Assembly: GCA_024305405.1 (NCBI GenBank)
Contig: JAKNDB010000105.1
Location: 2,851,501-2,915,500 of the forward strand
Direction: 5' to 3'
Origin: Dirofilaria immitis
Lineage: Eukaryota > Nematoda > Chromadorea > Rhabditida > Onchocercidae
Length of the DNA stretch: 64,000 nucleotides
This document shows, piece by piece, positions 53,326 to 64,000 of the stretch. Numbering within the stretch: position 1 is the first letter of the stretch; the number at the start of each line of letters is the position of its first letter. The notes beneath the pieces were generated by a model, which did not search any database, was not told where the DNA came from, and saw nothing but the letters and a program-made list of their open reading frames with translations. The position numbers were made by a program, and so were the translations under genes.

Positions 53326-54665
53326 GTCGCGTTCTAAAAAGCTCTTTCACAAATGGAACCTGAAATGCTAATTAAAACTTTCCAAAAATGATTAAACGAC
53401 GACTGCAAATTGCATATGGAATATAACAGTCAAAGACAGTAAGGATAAACGCTATTTGATGAAATGGCTCGACATTTATATACATAATATAGTTTTTCAG
53501 AAAATGAGAGAAGTGCACATGGACAGAGAGAATATTACCTTGCTTGAGAAACCTGAAATTCCGATATAATTAGCTTTCTAACTTTCGAGTAAAGACTTTA
53601 CACACAGCGCACCTGGAACATACGCAATTTGAAGATGGTGGCATCAAAGCGCTATGGATTAATACTGTCTATCATCGAGCACTTTACATTAATAATTTCA
53701 TTTCATGATTTAATCGCTGCTTTTGCAAACATAAATCTCATGCTATCTTCAGAGGTAGGAAACATTACTTTGATTTATATATGAAACTTTAAGGATAATA
53801 TCACTCAGATTAGTAATATTTGATGGTTGCTTCGGGTTTCGTAAAAGTTTGCTCTTTTTGTCTATTTCTGCGATGTAATCACTTCTAAGTTGACTCGCAT
53901 ATGTCTATAACAAAAACAGCAATCGTTCGTCGGGAATTTGTAAATTTAAATGAAATCTATAGACAATTACTGTAAAATCCTCATGTTTGTGCACGTCTTC
54001 GTCACACGTCAATATATAAAATACGTAGACATAAAAAAAAAGGTTCAACGGTTAGCAATGAAAATTCTGCTATGCAAAATGTTCGCTATTTTGACGCAAT
54101 AGTTGCTCGCAACTGCCACACATAATGGATGACAATTGCATGGACGAATGACGAAGAATAAGACTAACAGAATGATGCGTACTAAACAAGAAAATGAGGG
54201 AGGAAGATGATGACGCAATGACGTCAAAAGCGACCATTCACGCAACCTCTCACTGCGTAACAATCTTACGGTAATTGGAATTTTTAAATAGGGGAATTTG
54301 AACGGTAAAACACGGCTCCCCAAAGAGAGAAAAGCATGAGGATGACAATGTCGATCGATTTGACAATGATAGGTGTTCTTCCACGTGAGGATGAAAAGTA
54401 CATCTCCCTTCTCTTTGAATTGACGGTGCATTTAAAACAGTGAAACTATACGTGGTACTAGAACCTTACGTAGGAGACAGTGTCCTTGCACACTTTTATT
54501 GATAATCCGAATTTAACGCAATACATCAAGCTCCTGTCAAATCGCGCCTTGTCTAGAGTTTCGTCTTGAGCATTTTACACATGTGTGTTTGTGTGAAATT
54601 ATAGACTAATACATCGTAACTTGCATCCATCATTTATTCGACGGTTCTTCTTTAATGGTGCTGGG
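53326..54665. promoter_or_regulatory. Divergent promoter region of smk-1 and vps-60
   Basis: 1.34 kb between head-to-head genes. It is less AT-rich at 54090-54400 and has no supported exon. A perfect cyclic-AMP-response/ATF palindrome TGACGTCA lies at 54219-54226, directly after a half-similar TGACGCAA at 54211-54218. A CACGTG E-box sits near 54382, in TTCCACGTGAGG. These motifs are seen; their use is inferred. Confidence 0.4.
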
Positions 54666-56135
54666 ATGAGACGGATCTTTGGTACATCAGGAAAAAAGGA
54701 GCCACAACCAACGCTGACGGATGCAATAGCAAATGTTGACTCACGTGCCGAGAGCATTGAAAGAAGATAGTTCGTTTGGATGGCGAACTTGTAAAATATA
54801 AAGATCAAATGAGGAAAATGCGTGAGGGACCAGGCAAGAATCAACTAAAACAGAAAGCTCTGCGGTACGTTATTTGATAGGCTCCTTCTGAATACATTTC
54901 GATAAAACTCGACTAACTGACATTCCAGTTAGTTTGAAACTGTTCATCTACATGTGCTATTTTCTGCTCGCATTTTGATAATGCAAAGTGGAAATGGATA
55001 TATTGTCATCTTTGTTTTTTTCTGTGATTATTATCATGACGTTATTATTAGTTACCTTTTTGAATGTTTGCGGTTGTAACAAACGAAAAGCGAGAAGGTC
55101 AATTAATCAAAAATACACAATTCTTAGATATCGTCATTACTGCTTATACATGGTTTATTTGTAAATCATTTCATTGCACAGTATATGCATACATATATTC
55201 AGGATACTGAAACAGAAACGTATGTACGAAAACCAAAGGGATCAACTAAGTCAGCAGTCTTTCAATATGGAACAGAGCAACTTTACTATTCAGGGGATGA
55301 AAGATACACAAGTGAATTTTTGTTACTGTTGATCGAAAAAGTTTCTGTGAATTTAAACAGCCTTTTTAATATTTCTTAGCACTCGAATAATTTTATATTT
55401 CTTAATATTTTAAGAAGAATTGAGGTTTAGCTTATTTTTATCGATTTTCTAGCTATAATTTAGTAGTTTCTAATTGCAGACTACTGTAATGGCCATGAAA
55501 CAAGGTTTGAAAACCATGCAGATGGAATACAAAAAGTTGGATATCGACAAAATCGATAAACTCCAGGATGAAATGGAGGAAATGCTTGACATGAATAATG
55601 AGATTCAAGAAGCTATCTCGCGACAGTATGACACGCCGGATGTAAAGTTTGACTTCCCTATTTTATGACTTTGGTTTTTTTCGAACATGATTTGACATTT
55701 TAAAAATTGTATTTTTGATTTTATTTATCAAATTTCTTCCTTTTAGATTGATGAAGCTGATTTGGAAGCTGAACTTAATGCTTTGGGGATGAATTTGAAG
55801 CAGATACAGATACTTCTTATTTAGACGAAGCGTTGAATGCGCCAGGTGTACCATCCAAGGAACCAGGATATGGAAGCAGGGTTAATATAAAAATTTTTAT
55901 TTTTGCTGTTTTTGAATATAATATAAGGGAAATCTGACCTTGTGTCTTACGTTACCAGTGAGCACGAAAATGCTTATTCATGAATTGAAAAGATACAAAT
56001 ATATAGAGAAATAATTCTTTTGCATACTGATATTTCTGTGCGCTGTGGAATACATAAGCTGTCATATTGCAGGTGACAGAGGGAGGTATTCCAGTGGATG
56101 AATTTGGTCTACCGAAAGTCCCCGCAAACAACTAA
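54666..56135 (+). CDS. vps-60: ESCRT-III subunit CHMP5 / VPS60
   Basis: Inferred exons: 54666-54864, 55203-55311, 55480-55641, 55747-55880, 56073-56135; 222 residues (human CHMP5 219). It starts [20 protein letters not shown] with [12 protein letters not shown]. Helix 1-2 follows ([20 protein letters not shown]), then [29 protein letters not shown]. The acidic C-terminal half ([31 protein letters not shown]) ends in the conserved [17 protein letters not shown]5 binds LIP5/VTA1 and regulates VPS4 during multivesicular-body formation on endosomes. Two homopolymers are one base short: the A pair at 54764-54765 (AAA needed, between RAESIE and VRLDGEL) and G4 at 55785-55788 (G5 needed, NALGDEFEAD). 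The frame is otherwise perfect on both sides, so the gene is taken as functional. Confidence 0.92.
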
Positions 56136-59100
56136 TCTACATTATCTTGACGGTTTTTTCAGATTTCAGATACCGTGTAAATTACTGCAGCTGTTGTCAT
56201 AATTTTAAAATTAGTCACTTCGAGATTTACTTTTCTCCCTTATTAGTAGAAAGTGATATTCACTTCCACCTTTACTGCTTTAATTGATGCCACTTTGTGA
56301 ATGTTTTTCGAAAATCAAAACTATTTCAAATGCGATTTCATATAAACAATATAATGGTTTCCTAGTAATGCGATGACTGGTTTAAAAGGTGATCTCGAGG
56401 AATTGCTAATAAAGTTTTCTTTGTGGATATTACTCGTAGACAATCGCTTTTCGCAAGATTGAAGACGCATATCATATATTCCCTTTTTTTTGGAAAAGCG
56501 AGTAAAAAGGAATTACGAAACAAATATGAAAAGGATGGAGTGGAAAATACTAGCTGTATTATATTCACTATCAATTTTAATTTATAGATCTAAAGTCGTT
56601 TTAGAGTATAATTTAGTGAATTGCAAGGGTTTCAATAATATGTTTGCTATTTATTTTGTATTTTAATAATGAATTAAATTTACTCGATTCAACCGCATTA
56701 ATAATTATGCAGGTACTGATGGGACTTCAATGAATATTAAGTAGGATTTTTCGAAACCGTTAAAATTTCTGTGAATTTAAAAATGAAAATTGTGAGTTTA
56801 CTATATCCATCATGTTAATTATAAGACAGAAAGAAAAAATGAAGCGTTTTCGATGATTCTTCTTAATGCAACTTCTTAGATATAGAATGAATTGCGGTAC
56901 GAAATAAAAAAATAAAAAAATTTGGAAGTTGAAGCTAAGCGACACAAAATCCAGGAGTGTTGACATAAACAATGATCATTCATCATCTTCATGCTGAAAA
57001 CCTAAGAGGTTTATGCCAGTGTATCATTAAAACTGTATGCAGGAAAACCTGGTTAGCATCCAAAGAATGCGAAACGTCGGAGTTGACAAGTTTCTTTCCG
57101 TCCGTCTCATTTACGAGAATTTTTGCAGGACAAATCATTTTCTCATAATTCACTATGAGGTTCAGGTGATTCTCAAATTTGGAATGACATCAAACATTTT
57201 ATTACAGAAAAAAAAATTGAAGGCGGATTGTTGGAGATGAATTTTTGTATTTCTAAGTCTAAATATCGATTCCAAGTCGCTGTTTCGTAAAAGAAAGTGT
57301 TTTTGGGAACTCAATTAATGATTTCGAGAACTTTCTCATACTGCTCTAAAACATAACGAAGAAAAAATTATTCGATTTCAGAATAATCTCCAAAGAAACT
57401 ACACCAGTTTAACTTGCTGATTCCCATATCTAACCTTCCAAGAATTTGAAATAACATTCATCATGTATTTCACAAACTCTTTCAATCTAACGAGTTGTTC
57501 AGTATCAAATATTAAAACTTCCAAAGCTTGTCAAATATGTACTTAATTAAGTTCTAATAACTTCAACGTGATCAACTTCTTCAGCGGATTCAATTTATAA
57601 TTGCAAATTCCGTTTCAAGTTAAATATAGTCTGCTTTGCTAAAAAAAATTTACTTCAAGTGAACTATATTGATTTCAAATTCAGATAAAAAGCTTTGCCT
57701 AATGTCAACTCATTCTAATAAAGAAGAGAAAATCATAAATTGGTTCATGTGTGACAAAAATAAACCAACTTTTTGTGTGCGATGTTTTTTTGCTTTGCAT
57801 ATTTTACTATTAAATAACAGCCGTTTCGCCAATGAAATAAGCTCAAGTTCAGTTTTAGAAATCCCTTTGATGAAATAAAAGTGTCAGTTCACTTAGAACT
57901 TGCGTAAACATTTATAAAAATGCTACAGCTTAAAGAAAAGTTTATTAAAACCGAACAATGAATTTACTTGGTAAAAAAGTAGAACAAAATGCACTTATTA
58001 TTTTCGTACTTGCATTCATTAGCAATAACTGTCAAGGGAAAGGAAGGAAGAAGTGCTCCAAAAGCATGAAGTAGATAAAAAACATTGTGGTATGTGTCCT
58101 TTGATGAGATTAGTTCCAAATATGAGTTCTATTCGCCCACGTATCATAACAGTGATTCGTCTTTGAGTAATCCTTATAATCTTGATAAGGAAACAATACA
58201 CGACAATTATTTAGAATTATATTTAATAAATTAAATATAGAAGCATATTATGAATACATTGATAATGGTTATAGCAGTAATACAATAGCAGCAAATAAAC
58301 ACTATAAATTGAAGACATGGGATTTGTTCATTTTATGCCACTAATGTCTGTACAATGGTGGCAGAAAAATCAAAAGCGCTTTTAATGAGCATGTTTTATG
58401 TAAATATCTTACTTTTTATTAATCAAAAGCATCATTTATCGAATTCCAAATGAAAGAAACTATGGGAAACTCAAAGAATTTGCCTTCGAGATAGTTCAGT
58501 AGTAACACACAAAATACAGAGAACCTTCAACAAGAATTTTACTAATGAAAACTTTGTTATTAGTTCGGACGTATATTTTAAGAAGATAAAGTAAGCTTGT
58601 ATAGTTGCGCTATGGAAGCTCATCTAACGCTGTATTTGTGTCCAATATTTATTTTAAAAACCAAAGGAAGGGACCAAAATTGTAACGCAAATTAAAACCA
58701 TATAGTATTTACGCTGCATTTTTCACACTGATGGTTTCTTTCCAAAAATAGACAAATTTTAAAGCAATCATTTAATATTTTTAATCGGAATCAAAAACAA
58801 TGCAAAAATGAAAACTTCTCTAAAGAAATCTGCTGTTGCATGAAAAAAAGATAAAGCAGCTTGAACTTGTATTGAAACTGGTAGAAACAACTAATAAAAG
58901 CAAACACCAAAAAATACATGTTAAATATGACTTGCATTTTAGAAATGCTGGCTATCAGTATTCAAATCATAAAAATAAAATTAACATGGATAGTGAAGGA
59001 ATATAATCCAGTCCCGCATTTGATCGCCTTAAAGCAAAGGCTACTCAAAAATAAAGAAATAATTTCTGATTTTGAGAAATACTACACTGAAACTTACAAA

Positions 59101-59746
59101 ACGACTAAATTTATGATTATTTTCATTCATAATCTAACTGTTATTAAAGTTATTAAAGGAAACAATTTATTTCCCGACACCTAGGAAACAATTTTTGCAT
59201 TCTTTAAGAATGTAAAAGATGGAACATTTCTTTTAAAACAAATGTATCAGAACTTTTGAATAAGGAAAAGATAAGTATCACGAATTCTCATGAAAAAATA
59301 TGAAAATTTTTCAAAAGTGAAGGCAATGATTTGAGATGGGCAGAGAAATCAGTACCAAATCGAAATACATTGTAAATAATTTTCTAATACAAGAAAAGGA
59401 AAAACCGAAAAATACGATGGGATCATATGTGAAACGATAGGATTATATGTGATAAATAAAAAATCAGCATAACATACTATCCAAATATATAGAGCTGGGA
59501 AGATTCAACCGCATTTGGATTGACTAAGAAATGAGTAAAGTTAAGAAAGAATCATGTAAATATCGGAAATTTTTTCCATTTTACTCAATTTCATGCAATA
59601 AACATCAAGATCGAATATTAGCGACTATGCCAGAGCATAAACTATAATCTTTAAGCTATCAATAAGTTAAGTATGCACGATCAAATATTTTGGATAAACA
59701 TTACACTAAATGATAATGATATTATTTTGTTGATATGAAAGAAGAG
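56136..59746. other. 3.6-kb interval with no supported gene
   Basis: Tail-to-tail spacer between vps-60 (+) and dyci-1 (minus). Several plus-strand open frames of 62-88 codons occur (57037-57240, 57669-57878, 58918-59184), but they are Lys/Ile/Asn-rich, lack splice partners and show no recognisable motif. Old mobile-element debris cannot be excluded. Confidence 0.4.
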
Positions 59747-62700
59747 CTACCACTGTTGTCTCGGCGACAAACCAGTAACACTGACTGATGCATTAGTTAT
59801 TGCATTAATACCAACAGAAGATGAAGGATAAGTATTCATCGCTTCTGATAATTCTTCTGCTTCCTCAGTCGCTTGTCTAATATCACGGAGTGCTCTAAAA
59901 CAAACAAAATAAAACTCAGGATATATCCTGTTTATCCTTCTTCGAAAATCAAGGACGAATCTATTAAACAAGCAAATCATCCTGTCTTTATTTCAGTTAT
60001 ATCTAATGAATAGAAATAGATACAACAGATGCATAAATTATGTATATAAAATTATTCTGATATGAGTTCCAAAGATCCTGCATAATACGAAAAATTAACT
60101 AAAAAATACCTTGATAACTTCGACCATTCATCTGGTCTACAATTTGTTAAATTTTCGTGTACATCATACACATATAAATTACCTTTCTCATCGCCTATTG
60201 TTAGTTGCTGACCTAAAATTAATGTGAAGTTTAACAAATAAATATTTCTGATAAATCTTGAAAATTATAATAATCAGATATGTACCCATTCGCAAATACA
60301 ACCGACATTCATAAATTAAAAGTATCGCTGTGTGAAAAATGGACAAAAATTTACTAATTTTGGCTGTGTTTAGCATCATCGAAGATAATTATTTCTGCGA
60401 CGATAATCTTAGCACTGCCTTCAGTCAAATCAAACAATAGAATTATTCAGGTTAACTTTCTCGAAATTTTACAGAAGAAAAATATTTGTCGAAACTGTGT
60501 GAAATTATGAAAAATGTCTACGCATCAGTAAAAATTTTTATCGGACAAAGAACATCAACAGTGAAAAATTTCAGCTATTTTCTAAATATTATAACAGACT
60601 CAAAATTTATCATTAATCTCACCGTTCTGCATCCATTTCATCTTTCGTACTCCAGTACCACTTTCCATTTGTAAATGTGACACAGGAGCTTCGGTATCTT
60701 CATTCAAATTCCATAAAAACACCTAAATGTAAAAAAATTATTTTTTTAAATATATTAGTCATCAAATTATAAAATACTTATCAGCAAAGGCCTACATTTC
60801 CACTAGCATCTGCAGATGTGAAAACTGCAGGATGAACGGGAGACCAGGCAACATCAGTTACATAATTGCCATGCTTTTCAAATGAATAAATTGGCCGTGT
60901 CTCCTGTAATTAATTTTAGTTAAATCTCCGCTGATGCAAACCAGAAGAAAAAAATTGTGAAATAACTGAGGAAGAAATATAATTTAAAAAAAAAGAAAAA
61001 TGAAACATATTTCAAGTTACGAAAACTTCCCTAAATTCTAATGCGAACGTTTTTGAGAATAATAACTACTGCCTTAGTACTCCATAATTTGACTGTCCAA
61101 TCCGAAGAACATGATAAAAACAAATGTGATAAATCAATAATTCCAGAAGCTTTGTGTGTATCAACTCCTGTTATAGGTCCACTATGATCTGCAAAAAGAA
61201 AATGCAACATTTTCACATAATTCATTTGATTAAAATCATAATTGAATTAGGCATGGTCTGAAATTTACATTCATAGCCATCATTTATTCCGCCTTTATTA
61301 CCATGCCTACTTGCTGTGTAAACATTCCCTTCTTCACTACCGACCACAAAATTATTAACATCCTCCAGTGCAAACGACATGCATGTACATGTTACCTGAA
61401 ATGCAGAGTATTACAAGGAAACTTGATTTCACAAGATCCAGGATGATTATTTCGGTAGACATCTTTTAGCCATGTCGACAATATTATATCAACTTGATGC
61501 CATAAAAATTTGGCGCGAAACATACAATGTCTAGCCACGCTTCGAATAATCAGATCGCTATTCCACTACAGATATAACGAGAAATTTCCTTATATATATA
61601 TACCTGTTTCTGTTTCCATGCTAAGTCAATTACATCAATTGGTTGATTTAAATTATCAACGCTCCAAGAGCAAAGTCTTCCATCAGTTGATATACTAATT
61701 AAATTATGTGCATTTTGACTTCCCACCACCGCCATGCTTAGTACCGGATGAGTGTGAGCTTGCGATGATAAAGGACTCTGAAATATTTCCCATTAATTAA
61801 GTCATAAGAACAAAGATGACAAAAGAATTGAGTTTATCAATATAGATCGAAGACATCATAGTATCAAACTCGTTCGGGCTGAATTAAAAAAAAAAAGAAT
61901 CAAACTGTGATCCTCTGCCACGAAAACAGTTATTCTAGATCCACAAATTTTATTTTATTTCATTCACAAAATCACTTCTGAGCTACCACTCATTTTCTAG
62001 GAAAAAAAAGTAAAATGTAAGCTAAAAAGAAAAAACTTTATTGACGGGAGTTTTCTTGCTGAGTCTGTTGTCCCACATACAAATCTGACCGGAATAACAT
62101 CCCCATTATTAAATTTGGATGAAATTTGGCAAACGCAACACTTGTAACCAATGACTGACAGTAAAAAGTATATCTGAAATCAAAAAGATTAATTTTTTAG
62201 TCACTTAAAATATTAAAAATTCCCAACTGCTTTCATGACAATGCTTACTCAGCAGTTGGCTTTTTGAAGCGACAACTCCACACTTGTACGACTCCAACAG
62301 GATCGAGAGGTGAATCAGGATTATGGTCATAGGAAACAGCAAATAATTCCGGATGCTGTACACAGTGATCAATACCTGTTACAGCTCTAAAAATAAAGGA
62401 TGCACGGAATTGTCATTAATCAACAGCTTTTGTTTCAATTTAGAAAAAAAAATTCCCTCAAAATTTATGCATATTTATGCAACGAATTAAGTTGTGATTA
62501 CTGATACTGCTGCATTAAATCTTTTAGCGTTATAATAATATCAAAACATTTACCTTCTTGCGCTCCATTTTTCATCAACAAATTTTCTAGAAAAGGTCAG
62601 TTTTCACCATTATCGGCTTTTTCATCCATAGCTTCATCACGTGAATAATCGATAAAAATGTCAATCTGAAAAAATAAACAAAACAGAAATGTCTTATAAA

Positions 62701-64000
62701 CTTTCGAACGACATGGACTACAACGAGACTATTAATAAGATCATTAAAAGGGCCATTCAGGCCATTCTAAATTCAAATATGAATTACTCGAAAAAGATTT
62801 CATAAAACAATTTATACTCAAGCTATTAGTATTGCAATATACAAGATTATTTAGCAGAAATAAAGTGAATATACATTAAATAATCATCCTGAACCGTTAT
62901 TTTGGAACTAAATATCACCAACCTCTTCAGCTAATTGTCGTTCCACGACACGTGAACTATAATCAAAAATTGTTGAAATTTTTGACTGCTGAGAATTTGG
63001 AGCTTCTCTTCCTCACTTAGATCTGGAACTTTCGTTTCCTCTTCTTTCTTTTCTTCATTCGGCTATAAAACTCATAACTGTGGAGTTATTCAGTGCAATA
63101 TATATTGCGTAATTCTTATATACATTTTAACCGTTACATTAAAATATTATTTACCTCTTGCTGACGCACGCCAAAATTAAAATTAGGCAAAATATTAGCA
63201 ATTTCTCGTGTAGGAGACTCATCAAAATTGATTTCCAAATGTTTGTCTAGCATAGTCATTTCCTCATCATAATCGAATTCCTGCGAACCTAAACTAAATT
63301 CTCCTGCTGATACTCGGTCGTCATCGGTCTGCGTTGTTTTGCAATACTTCGCCTGAAAAGTTGTTTCATTTTTGTAGTAATATTTAACATCAAATCTTTT
63401 TCGAACATTTTACGAAGTCAGAGCCAAGAAAAGTTATTCAGAGCGAATTACAGATGAACATGTGCAAATAAAAGGTTTGAACTGAAAAATATCGTAAAAT
63501 GTGATAATGAAATTAACCAAGAAAAAAACATACGGCATCTTTAGGTGGCACTGAAATCATCTGTGTTTCACAAAAAGCAAGTTTTTGTGTCCTAGAGATA
63601 GATGTATGTCGTTGATTGTTCCCAACCCCATCCTGGAAAGCAAACATCGATGGTAACATTTAGAAACTACTTGGGTTCATGAAAATTATGTCATTATAGA
63701 GAAGCAGAAAAAGTGACCAGTAAAAAGAATTTTAATAGCAATTTACATCTACTACTTCTCTGAAAAGTATGAGATAGAAAAAGATTTTCACCGTTGCTCG
63801 GTGATCCAAGTTAGTTGGAGTAATGGAACATTCGATTTGCGGCTGGGTTGATATTCCCAAAGGTTCAAGAATTTCTTCTAGATCCTTTTGAGAAAAAATT
63901 CTCGGCAACTCGCTCACTGAAAAGGAAACTTAAGCAGAATCATATTAAATACTTAATATATTAATTATAAAAACAATTTGACCTTCTTCCTTTTTCCGGA
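59747..64000 (-). CDS. dyci-1: Cytoplasmic dynein 1 intermediate chain (5'-partial)
   Basis: Exons, first to last: from the right edge to 63983, 63792-63916, 63534-63632, 63155-63352, 62923-63062, 62554-62665, 62249-62386, 62037-62173, 61604-61777, 61269-61395, 61070-61188, 60796-60903, 60623-60722, 60110-60212, 59747-59893. The N-terminal light-chain region carries KLAFCETQM and [10 protein letters not shown]; the latter holds the LC8-binding K-x-TQT motif. Then comes a seven-bladed WD40 propeller: [82 protein letters not shown] and [16 protein letters not shown]. The protein ties dynactin and light chains to the dynein heavy chain. Three homopolymers are short: A5 at 62965-62969 and T4 at 62601-62604 by one base, C4 at 62101-62104 by two (GGCYSGQ expected). 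Either a GT or a GC donor could be used at 61070. The start codon lies outside. Confidence 0.94.

Noticed and set aside
58918..59184. 88-codon plus-strand open frame
   Set aside because: AT-rich Ile/Lys composition, no recognisable domain and no splice context.

Overview
The window is nuclear DNA of a nematode, most likely a filarial worm (Onchocercidae). It is strongly AT-rich, its genes are split by introns with GT...TTTCAG/TTTTAG boundaries, its proteins look like their Caenorhabditis elegans counterparts, and a decayed piece of Wolbachia-like DNA lies inside an intron. The species cannot be named from the sequence alone. No tRNA, rRNA, CRISPR array or intact transposon was recognised by eye.

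Layout, left to right. 1-6341: 3' part of a basonuclin-type zinc-finger gene (bnc-1, +) after a long left-hand intron. 8582-13080: an unrecognised many-exon gene on the minus strand, open to the right. 14556-17544: a BSD-domain gene (BSDC1-like, +). 19007-19806: core spliceosomal Sm D2 (minus). 21106-25126: SRP68 of the signal recognition particle (+). 26347-27060: ribosomal protein eL33/RPL35A (+). 27942-30414: a MADF-domain DNA-binding protein (+). 30415-35352: apparently empty. 35353-36080: a small predicted secreted protein (+). 36191 to about 37190: an unresolved minus-strand gene facing it tail to tail. 38464-53325: the protein phosphatase 4 regulatory subunit 3 gene smk-1 (minus, 21 exons). 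Its 6.2-kb third intron holds two microsatellites and a nuclear copy of bacterial metK/rplQ DNA. 54666-56135: ESCRT-III subunit CHMP5/VPS60 (+), head to head with smk-1. 59747-64000: cytoplasmic dynein 1 intermediate chain dyci-1 (minus), cut by the right edge.

The genes are mostly single-copy housekeeping genes and do not form an obvious pathway, although SmD2, SRP68 and RPL35A are neighbouring RNP/translation components. Exon coordinates were worked out by hand from splice signals, phase continuity and remembered family alignments.

Two points need attention. (1) Nearly every conserved gene carries one or more apparent one-base deletions, always in a homopolymer run. This is best explained by assembly errors, so automatic gene models here will be truncated. 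(2) The Wolbachia-derived segment joins a broken metK (two frame breaks and a nonsense codon) to the start of rplQ, inside the smk-1 intron. The most novel material is the unrecognised minus-strand gene with a probable 14-nt microexon and the small secreted-protein locus near 35-37 kb.
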